Positions 1-5,179 of a stretch of DNA of 5,179 nt are shown piece by piece. The stretch is from an uncultured Prevotella sp. GTDB taxonomy: Bacteria; Bacteroidota; Bacteroidia; Bacteroidales; Bacteroidaceae. The translations under genes and the position numbers were made by a program. Numbering within the stretch: position 1 is the first letter of the stretch; each line of letters begins with the position of its first letter. Location of the stretch: assembly GCA_938023885.1 (NCBI GenBank), contig CALJCU010000048.1:1-5179 (forward strand), written 5' to 3'. The notes beneath the pieces are model-generated. The model was not told where the DNA came from and made no database searches. It was given only the letters and a program-made list of their open reading frames with translations.

Positions 1-369
1 TTTGTAAAAGGTATAGGTGCTGCCTTCCCAGGTATCGAGCTTCTTCCCCTGATCCACAGCATCGGTTTTGTAGAGCACATCGCCCATCGATGGGCGCACA
101 TCCACCACAATATCGGTAAATCCGGCTGCTTTAACCTTTTCCAAATCGGCCTGGATGTTCTCCTTGCTGTTGGCATAACGGGGGAAGTTGGCCGCTGCAT
201 CAATCCAGACATAACGCGGCTTTGCTGTCACTGTCGTTGTGTCCTCGTTGCCGTCCCACGTCCATTTGCTCAAAATATCCTCGTGATCCTTAGTGCTGCA
301 GGAGGCGAAGACGCCTCCCATGCAGCAAAGAGTCATGAGTATGATTGAAAATAACCTGTTGGTTTTCAT
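1..369 (-). CDS. GHL10-like glycosyl-hydrolase-type lipoprotein, N-terminal 123 codons (3' end outside window)
   Basis: Only the first 123 codons are present, and the frame is open to base 1. The ATG at 369 begins a signal peptide (MKTNRLFSIILMTLCC...) ending in lipobox F21-A22-S23-C24. STKDHED follows, an acidic stretch consistent with surface display. A short Thr-rich linker (about 40-50) leads into RYVWIDAAANF (52-62), a helix NIQADLEKVKAAGF (71-84) and TDIVVDVRPSMGDVLY (85-100). The first strand-helix-strand of a (beta/alpha)8 barrel, with a V-R-P-x-x-G-D-x-L-Y signature, is the pattern I know from GHL10-type glycosyl-hydrolase-like proteins, often labelled alpha-amylase family proteins in Bacteroides. 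The catalytic residues lie beyond the window, so activity and substrate cannot be judged. The start lies 12 nt after the upstream stop, so it is probably translated from the same mRNA. Another barrel hydrolase family remains possible. Confidence 0.8.
   Translation of the reverse strand, partial: MKTNRLFSIILMTLCCMGGVFASCSTKDHEDILSKWTWDGNEDTTTVTAKPRYVWIDAAANFPRYANSKENIQADLEKVKAAGFTDIVVDVRPSMGDVLYKTDAVDQGKKLDTWEGSTYTFYK
81..96. repeat. Perfect 16-bp palindrome inside the GHL10-like gene
   Basis: CGCCCATCGATGGGCG reads the same on both strands and is flanked on each side by CACAT (76-80 and 97-101). It encodes the R-P-S-M-G-D part of the VRPSMGD signature in the minus-strand gene, so conserved protein sequence may explain most of it. 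No regulator site that I know matches. Confidence 0.6.
294..327 (-). other. Strong mRNA hairpin over the lipobox codons of the GHL10-like gene
   Basis: GGAGGCG (301-307) and CGCCTCC (312-318) are perfect inverted repeats with a 4-nt loop. After a 2-nt bulge (319-320) the stem continues with TGCTGCA (294-300) against TGCAGCA (321-327), giving 14 base pairs in 34 nt. In the minus-strand transcript it covers codons 15-26, that is the end of the signal peptide, the lipobox and the acceptor cysteine. It starts about 42 nt into the gene. It has no U-run and lies inside an open reading frame, so it is not an intrinsic terminator. The pairing is seen directly; any effect on translation or mRNA stability is inferred. 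Confidence 0.75.
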
Positions 370-381
370 ACTATCGATGTT

Positions 382-2067
382 TTATTTCTTGATACAGTCA
401 ACCTGGATGCCGCCAAACGAAAGGTGAGTGTTGGAAGCATAGAAGATATAGAGGAAGTAACCGTCATCAGAAGGTGTAACAAGCACATCGGCAAAGCGGC
501 CGTCACTGGCGTAACCTACCGAACCGAAATCATCAGGAATGGTATATGCATATTTCAGCATTGCACTGCCGTCTGTTGTCCCAGTAACCGAAGCCGGACT
601 GCTTGCATCGTAGAGATAGAGATGACCGGGCAAACCCCAGTCGGGCCAGTAACCCATCTCAAAGAGTGCGAGATAACGGGCATTGTTGAACGGACGCACA
701 TCCACGGCTGCCGTGTTGTAGCCCCAGGCATTGCCACCGTTGTCTTGCACGAGATTCGTCGTATTCTTCCAGTCGGAGAGATAATACATCTGACAAGCAC
801 CGCTCTGATAGTAGTCGACGATGGACCCGCTCTTACCTTCGGCATCCATAGCTACGACCTTAGCAGCATCGTCCTGACCACCCCAGGCTGCTGGCACCGA
901 CATGAGAATATTCTCCGGGCTGCCCGCCTTGCCGTCTTTCACGATCCAGCGGATGGCATTCGTACAACTGTAAGGAGTAGCCGTAATAACAGCATTACTG
1001 TTCAAGTCGCCTTGCACATGCAGACGGGCACCGATACCCACACCGAGGCCGTTGGCATAAGAGATAAGCTTTGTAGGAGCCTTCGTCACGTCGTTGGTCT
1101 TATAGATATTAAGTGTCTGACCGTTGTCGGCATAGTTGCAGATCAACATGTTACCGGCATTATCACTTGTGATAGCTCCCGTAGCTTTGGCATCACCCAA
1201 GGCAATGGTTCCGACCTTTGAGCCTGTGGCCTTACGGAAATACTGCGGAGCGCTGCCGTCTCCTAAGTTAAGGACAACATAGTTGCCGATACATGCCAAA
1301 GTAGGATGGATGGAATTCGGATTAGCTACACCAAGTGTTGTCATATCGTTGACGAACAGCTCCTTCTCGCTGCCCGCACGATAACCGTTATCAATCTTCG
1401 GCGGAATCTGCTTCATGACTTTGTAGACTGACTTGTCCACACCGTTATCAGCAGTAACTGTGAACTCGAAGCCGTCGTTAAAGTTGTGTGGGACAGAAGG
1501 ATCTGGAGATATCGTTGCATGCGGATCGAGTACGACATCAGCCGTCATTTCCGACAGGTCAGAAGCAGTGACAAGCGAGATAGTCTTGCTGTCCTCATCA
1601 ATAACACCCGTAAGGTCGCCCGGCTCTGCCATGAAACTCTTGATGGCACACTTGCTCAAATGGGTGAGCTGACCGGAGATCGTAATCTTCTTCCGGGTAC
1701 CATAAGGATCGGTATAGGTGAACTCATTCTTCTTCGTGAGGTCTAGCACCCCCAAACCCGGTGAGAGGAAGCAGTTGTTCTCCAACTTCGCCGTCACCTT
1801 CATCGCCTTCATATCCTCGGAAGGCACATTGTCGCTCTCCTCCGGATAATAATAAGGTATAGGAATGACATAGTCGGTCGTCTCCGATGAGGTAGTGGAC
1901 AGTTGGGCCGCCAACTTATCCCGATAGGTACCACTCGTGAAATAAGCCGACAAGCTGGTGATACCCTCACGGTTGGCTGTAGGAGCTACGTTCTCTTCGT
2001 CAGCACAGCCCGTGAAAGCAAGCGCCAGGGCAAGCATCAGCCCGGTATTTAATATTTTGGTTTTCAT
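382..2067 (-). CDS. DUF5018/DUF4623-type lipoprotein, candidate surface glycan-binding protein
   Basis: This 561-residue lipoprotein has no established biochemical role. The ATG at 2067 is preferred to an in-frame TTG nine bases earlier because it gives MKTKIL, like the starts of its neighbours. The signal peptide ends in lipobox F18-T19-G20-C21, and the following A-D-E-E resembles the acidic tag that sends Bacteroidetes lipoproteins to the cell surface. Residues about 30-220 look like beta-sandwich, Ig-like domains, ending in TVTADNG...VYKV (203-217), the pattern seen at the end of DUF5018-type repeats. Residues about 230-561 form a beta-rich, propeller-like region (short strands such as NYVVLNLGDG, GNMLICNYADNG, ARYLALFEMGYW), as in DUF4623-type proteins. 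The exact Pfam boundaries were recalled from memory and need an HMM search. Aromatic clusters Y72-Y74 and Y473-W474-W477 could be sugar-stacking platforms (inference). Its place after susCD and before a hydrolase-like gene is that of SusE/SusF-type glycan-binding proteins. Confidence 0.82.
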   Translation of the reverse strand: MKTKILNTGLMLALALAFTGCADEENVAPTANREGITSLSAYFTSGTYRDKLAAQLSTTSSETTDYVIPIPYYYPEESDNVPSEDMKAMKVTAKLENNCFLSPGLGVLDLTKKNEFTYTDPYGTRKKITISGQLTHLSKCAIKSFMAEPGDLTGVIDEDSKTISLVTASDLSEMTADVVLDPHATISPDPSVPHNFNDGFEFTVTADNGVDKSVYKVMKQIPPKIDNGYRAGSEKELFVNDMTTLGVANPNSIHPTLACIGNYVVLNLGDGSAPQYFRKATGSKVGTIALGDAKATGAITSDNAGNMLICNYADNGQTLNIYKTNDVTKAPTKLISYANGLGVGIGARLHVQGDLNSNAVITATPYSCTNAIRWIVKDGKAGSPENILMSVPAAWGGQDDAAKVVAMDAEGKSGSIVDYYQSGACQMYYLSDWKNTTNLVQDNGGNAWGYNTAAVDVRPFNNARYLALFEMGYWPDWGLPGHLYLYDASSPASVTGTTDGSAMLKYAYTIPDDFGSVGYASDGRFADVLVTPSDDGYFLYIFYASNTHLSFGGIQVDCIKK

Positions 2068-2100
2068 AATTGACAATATTGTTAATGTTATGAATACATA
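2068..2100 (-). other. susD to DUF5018-type gene gap (33 nt)
   Basis: This is an A/T-rich leader with no Shine-Dalgarno sequence. It runs from the susD TAG to the ATG at 2067. It contains a 10-bp palindrome (ACAATATTGT, 2073-2082) that is A/T-rich and could easily arise by chance. No terminator is seen, so the operon probably continues through it. Confidence 0.6.
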
Positions 2101-3741
2101 CTACTTCCACTCACTGAACTGCTCGATATCCTTGTTGTTGTTGAGTTCTTTCTCCGGGATAGGCAAGCGGTTCATCTTAGCAGGATAGTTGAGATCCTCA
2201 TCGTCAACATCGACATAGGTGTAACGGAACTTCCCTTCAGCCAGTTTCTCTATCTTCAGGCCATGACGCCGGATACCGGTGAAAGCTGTCGTGGAGAGTC
2301 CCCAGCGGCGCATGTCCCAATAATAGAGACCCTCATAGGCAAGCTCCACCTTGCGCTCATGGCGCAGTGCCTCGTCGCTATAGCTCTTAATACCAGGAAG
2401 ATCTACGCGAGAACGGACCTGATTGATCAGTTCCATAGCCTTCGTATCGTCACCCAAGTTGTGGCAAGCCTCAGCCTCATTGAGCAACACTTCAGCAAGG
2501 CGGAAAGCGATCCAAGGCTGGATAGAGTTCTGTGTGATGCTGAAATCGTGATTCTCGTCAACAAGCTTGCGCAGATAATAGCCGGTCGTAGTGCGGCCTT
2601 CCGTGACAGCGTCAGTCTTCCACGTAGCCCAGCCATCTATCCCGTCAACATAAGGCTCGATGGTACGCTTGCGCCATGAAGCGCCATTGTAAAGGATTGT
2701 AGCCTGGAAGCGCGGCTCAAGTTCATCATAAGGCGGGTTCTCCAACGTGCCTTCGGTCGTATGCCATGTGGACCAGTCTACTTTCGACCCGTCGGCTTTC
2801 TCATACTCCTCGACCATGTCCTGTGTCGGCGTGCCATAACCGCCATACATCGTCATGCCCGCAGTCTTATGGTCACCACCGGGAGCATAATAGCCGTCGA
2901 AGTTGTGCGTTACACTGGCGTCGGCACTGTAAGAATACATATAAATAGCCTCCGTATTGCCCGAAGCCTTGAAAGCATCGGCATAATTGATTGTAAGCTT
3001 ATAACCCATAGCCGTCACAGCCTCAGCAGCTTCTTTCACTGCCTTCCAGTTCTTGCAATAGAGCATGGCGCGTGACATCAGCGCATAAGCGGCACCACTC
3101 GTCAGACGGCCGTTGTTTGTCGTAGAGTTTGGCAGGTTCTGAGCGGCATAGAGCAGGTCCTCATAGACGTAGTCCCAACAGTCGTCAGCTGTATTGAGTA
3201 CATGATCCGTACTGATCTTTGAGAGGCCATCATCATAAATAATGGCCTGGCCATAGCGCTTGAGGAGCTCATAGTAGTACATACCCCGGAAGAATCTCAG
3301 TTCGCCTTCGTATTGCTTCTTTACAGATTCGTCAAAGGAACTATTCTTGAGTTTGGCCAGTGCCTCGTTAACGCGACGAATCTCTTCATAAGTTGTTTCC
3401 CACACACCCATATAAGTATCGGTGTAACTTGGGGTAAGGACGATACCACCATAGGAGATCTCATTCGGGATATAGCATTCGGAGTTATAGTTCATATTGC
3501 CGTACTTGAACTCATCGGTCAATCCTTCTGTCAGACCTGCCAAGCACTGGTAGTTGCTGAAACTGCCCAAGTAAGGAATGTCGGCATAGAAATAGTTGAT
3601 GGCCAGCTCAGCGTATTTTGTGTTGCTCCACACCAACTTGTCACTGGCCTGATCGGTAGGGTCAATGTCAAGGAAACTGTTGCAGGAGGTCAGTCCCGAA
3701 GCAGCGATGAGGAGACCTGCAATAATATATCTCGTTTTCAT
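2101..3741 (-). CDS. SusD/RagB-family nutrient-binding outer-membrane lipoprotein
   Basis: This 546-residue protein is the SusD partner of the transporter upstream. SusD proteins sit on the outer leaflet as a lid over SusC and bind the incoming glycan. A signal peptide ends in a lipobox (L17-T18-S19-C20), followed by NSFLDIDPTD, the usual SusD mature start. The N-terminal SusD-like region carries the helical motif ELRFFRGMYYYELL (147-160) and GRLTSGAAYALMSRAMLY (211-228), part of the TPR-like scaffold. Further on are PRFQATILYNGASW (343-356), RLAEVLLNEAEA (414-425), ERKVELAYEGLYYWDMRRW (462-480) and the C-terminal LPIPEKELNNN (526-536), all typical of RagB/SusD. Length is normal for the family. 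The ATG at 3741 is chosen because the signal peptide starts there; the leader is A/T-rich with no Shine-Dalgarno sequence, as is common in Bacteroidetes. Aromatics around 279-303 and 323-326 may contribute to ligand contact (inference). Substrate unknown. Confidence 0.97.
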   Translation of the reverse strand: MKTRYIIAGLLIAASGLTSCNSFLDIDPTDQASDKLVWSNTKYAELAINYFYADIPYLGSFSNYQCLAGLTEGLTDEFKYGNMNYNSECYIPNEISYGGIVLTPSYTDTYMGVWETTYEEIRRVNEALAKLKNSSFDESVKKQYEGELRFFRGMYYYELLKRYGQAIIYDDGLSKISTDHVLNTADDCWDYVYEDLLYAAQNLPNSTTNNGRLTSGAAYALMSRAMLYCKNWKAVKEAAEAVTAMGYKLTINYADAFKASGNTEAIYMYSYSADASVTHNFDGYYAPGGDHKTAGMTMYGGYGTPTQDMVEEYEKADGSKVDWSTWHTTEGTLENPPYDELEPRFQATILYNGASWRKRTIEPYVDGIDGWATWKTDAVTEGRTTTGYYLRKLVDENHDFSITQNSIQPWIAFRLAEVLLNEAEACHNLGDDTKAMELINQVRSRVDLPGIKSYSDEALRHERKVELAYEGLYYWDMRRWGLSTTAFTGIRRHGLKIEKLAEGKFRYTYVDVDDEDLNYPAKMNRLPIPEKELNNNKDIEQFSEWK

Positions 3742-3781
3742 AATAAGCTGTTTTAATAGTTTAGAACGTGATATTTACACC
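3742..3781 (-). other. susC-susD intergenic gap (40 nt)
   Basis: Half of this gap (3761-3781) is the duplicated susC tail. The other half is an A/T-rich leader (AACTATTAAAACAGCTTATT) directly before the susD ATG. No Shine-Dalgarno sequence, stable hairpin or terminator is seen, which fits co-transcription of susC and susD. Confidence 0.7.
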
Positions 3782-3802
3782 TTAGAACGTGAGGTTCACG
3801 CC
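3761..3802 (-). repeat. Tandem duplication of the last seven susC codons, stop included (2 x 21 bp)
   Basis: Two abutting 21-bp units, 3802-3782 and 3781-3761 in coding direction, match at 17 of 21 positions. The first is the real end of susC (GVNLTF-stop). The second continues in the same frame straight after the stop and reads GVNITF-stop. The four differences are GGC/GGT, GTG/GTA and AAC/AAT, all synonymous, plus CTC/ATC, a leucine-to-isoleucine change. ACG, TTC and TAA are identical. The second unit takes up half of the 40-nt gap before susD. Its coding-like pattern of differences suggests that both units were once ends of working susC genes (inference). Confidence 0.9.
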
Positions 3803-5179
3803 ACCCATGAAAGTGCGCTGTTGTGGATAATAACCGTTGTTCACACGAGGTGACTCCGGATCAACACCGGTAGGAAGACTGTCTATCGTGAAGAGGTTGG
3901 AACCTTCCACATAGATCCGGATAGTCTCGATGCCGATGGCACCCGTCCACGTCTTTGGCAGTGTGTAACCGAACTGCAGGGTCTTCAGCCTTACATAGTC
4001 GCCTTTCTTATTCCAGAAGCTTGAAGCGAGACCGTTGTTGCCGCCATGAGAGACAGTTCCGAGCGTGATGCGCGGATACTTGGCATTGGGATTATCCTCA
4101 CTGTAAGAGTTCTGCACCAGCCAGAGCGGAGAGTTGGCTCCTTCCTTGAAGGTCTGGCTCCAGACGGTGTTGTCATCGTAACCATTATAATAAGTACCTA
4201 ACAGCGAGACATCAAACTTGAAACCTCCGGTGAACTGAGCATTGAGGTCGAAACCGTTCCAACTGGCACTGACGTTCAGACCGGCCATAATCTTCGGTCG
4301 GTTGCTGCGGCCGAAACGGCCTCTATCCTGTTCGTCAATGACACCGTCACCATTGAGGTCCCTGCATTTGATGTCGCCGACATTGGGACGCGTGCCATAC
4401 CATGCGGAGTTGGTAATCTCCTCTTCTGAACGGTAAAGACCGTCAGCAAGCCAGATGTAAGTAGCATCGACATCTGTGCCCACTACTTTACGCCATTCCT
4501 GCGTGTTCGGATCATCGGGATAGCGAAGCCACTTGCTCGTAGCCCAAGTCATGTTGAGACTGGCTGAATAGTGGAAAGGCTTGCCGCCAAGGTTGAACTT
4601 GTTGCGGTGAGACACCGTCCACTCAAGTCCATAGTTGCAATAGCGGTTATAGTTGGCGTAAGTAGTATAGTAGCCACCCATAGACGGTGCCTTATCGCCT
4701 CCCATATAGGTAAGGATATCGTAGTTGAGGTTATAGAACCAGTCGAATGACAGTCCGAGCTTGCCGTCCCACAGGGTAGCGTCAAAGCCGGCATTGGTAG
4801 AGCGGGTCTTTGCCCAACTCAGATTGGGGTTGGCTACTCCCGAGGTATAGAGCGAACTGACGGTATTTCCGCCAATAACACGATTAGTCCCAAAAGAATA
4901 GGTGCTCAAAAATGAATAAGCTGTCACATCGTCATTACCCAACAGACCGATAGATCCGCGAATCTTCAGGTCATTGAGCCAAGAGTGCGTGCGCTCCATG
5001 AACTTCTCGTTGGAAATACGCCAGCCGGCAGAGAAAGACGGGAAGAAGCCCCAACGCTTGCCCGACACGTTACCACTGAACTTGTAAGAGCCATCGTAAC
5101 GGCCACTGAACTCTGCGAGATAGGTATCGGCATAATCATATTTCAGACGAAACACATAACCGGCTGTGCGTATATGACC
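3782..5179 (-). CDS. SusC/RagA-family TonB-dependent outer-membrane transporter, C-terminal part (5' end outside window)
   Basis: This is the C-terminal 465 residues of a SusC-type TonB-dependent transporter, the outer-membrane barrel that imports glycan fragments delivered by its SusD partner. Seen in the sequence: barrel segments rich in alternating aromatics (RWGFFPSFSAGWRISNE at about 5000-5057; WLNDLKIRGSIGLLGN just after). The SusC hallmark DLNGDGVIDEQD, an EF-hand-like acidic loop, lies at 4325-4360 and is followed by the NRPKIMAGLN strand. The protein ends in GGVNLTF with a terminal phenylalanine, as expected for the barrel-assembly signal. The reading frame is open to base 5179 (GHIRTAGYVFRL...), so a GTG at 5155-5153 is an internal valine codon, not a start. 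Family members run to about 1000 residues, so the signal peptide, carboxypeptidase-like domain and plug lie upstream. A SusD gene begins 40 nt after the stop. The substrate cannot be told from this part. The stop codon is followed by a duplicate of the gene's own end. Confidence 0.96.
   Translation of the reverse strand, partial: GHIRTAGYVFRLKYDYADTYLAEFSGRYDGSYKFSGNVSGKRWGFFPSFSAGWRISNEKFMERTHSWLNDLKIRGSIGLLGNDDVTAYSFLSTYSFGTNRVIGGNTVSSLYTSGVANPNLSWAKTRSTNAGFDATLWDGKLGLSFDWFYNLNYDILTYMGGDKAPSMGGYYTTYANYNRYCNYGLEWTVSHRNKFNLGGKPFHYSASLNMTWATSKWLRYPDDPNTQEWRKVVGTDVDATYIWLADGLYRSEEEITNSAWYGTRPNVGDIKCRDLNGDGVIDEQDRGRFGRSNRPKIMAGLNVSASWNGFDLNAQFTGGFKFDVSLLGTYYNGYDDNTVWSQTFKEGANSPLWLVQNSYSEDNPNAKYPRITLGTVSHGGNNGLASSFWNKKGDYVRLKTLQFGYTLPKTWTGAIGIETIRIYVEGSNLFTIDSLPTGVDPESPRVNNGYYPQQRTFMGGVNLTF

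Noticed and set aside
301..318. Inner hairpin as an intrinsic terminator
   Set aside because: It lies inside an open reading frame that continues to the window edge and has no U-run on the transcript side.
424..1221. Long plus-strand reading frame (265 codons) opposite the DUF5018/DUF4623-type gene
   Set aside because: It lies entirely antisense to a gene with a clear signal peptide and family-like composition. Its product shows no signal, domain or coherent hydrophobic pattern.
2068..2076. In-frame TTG at 2076 as the start of the DUF5018-type gene
   Set aside because: It adds only M-S-I before an ATG that gives MKTKIL. The neighbouring genes also start ATGAAAAC, and the lipobox distance is normal from the ATG.
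2070..2098. TTGACA with a downstream A/T-rich hexamer on the plus strand, resembling a sigma-70 promoter
   Set aside because: Bacteroidetes use a different promoter consensus, nothing on the plus strand would be transcribed from it, and the spot is an A/T-rich gap between minus-strand genes.
2129..2143. Short TTG-rich run near the end of susD
   Set aside because: It encodes the N-N-N of the usual SusD C-terminal region (ELNNN) and is only a few codons long, so it is not a functional microsatellite.
3313..3756. Plus-strand reading frame (147 codons) opposite the start of susD
   Set aside because: It is antisense to conserved SusD motifs and has no recognisable domain. It is a shadow of the G/C-rich codon positions of susD.
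5153..5155. GTG as a start codon for the susC fragment
   Set aside because: The frame is open upstream to the window edge, and the residues on both sides are internal barrel sequence. The signal peptide and plug are missing.

Overview
The window is a single-strand stretch of a Bacteroidetes polysaccharide-utilisation-type locus, with every gene on the minus strand. The organism is very probably a member of the Bacteroidales. The SusC/SusD pair, the run of type II lipoproteins with acidic residues after the lipobox cysteine, the A/T-rich leaders without Shine-Dalgarno sequences and the tight co-directional packing all point there. Base composition looks close to half G+C by eye, which would suit a Prevotella-like or related gut/oral lineage better than a low-GC Bacteroides, but this is only an inference.

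In transcription order (high to low coordinates) the window holds four genes. First is the C-terminal part of a SusC-family TonB-dependent transporter (5179 to 3782; its 5' end lies outside the window). Next is a complete SusD/RagB-family lipoprotein (3741 to 2101), then a complete lipoprotein of the DUF5018/DUF4623 type in the position of a surface glycan-binding protein (2067 to 382). Last is the first 123 codons of a lipoprotein resembling the GHL10-type glycosyl-hydrolase-like family (369 to beyond 1). The gaps are 40, 33 and 12 nt, with no terminator seen in any of them, so the genes are most likely one operon whose promoter lies upstream of base 5179. No stretch longer than 40 nt lacks a gene.

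The genes probably form one cell-envelope glycan system. The GHL10-like lipoprotein would trim or cut a glycan at the surface, and the DUF5018/DUF4623 lipoprotein and SusD would capture it. SusC would then import the product with energy from TonB. The substrate cannot be read from this window, because no classified CAZyme with a known specificity is present.

Three structures are not explained by the genes alone. (1) The last seven codons of susC, stop included, are duplicated in tandem immediately after the stop (GVNLTF-stop followed in frame by GVNITF-stop). The differences are almost all synonymous, which looks like a scar of a susC replacement or gene conversion. (2) A 14-bp, G/C-rich hairpin with one 2-nt bulge overlaps the signal-peptide and lipobox codons of the GHL10-like gene. 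(3) A perfect 16-bp palindrome lies inside that same gene.
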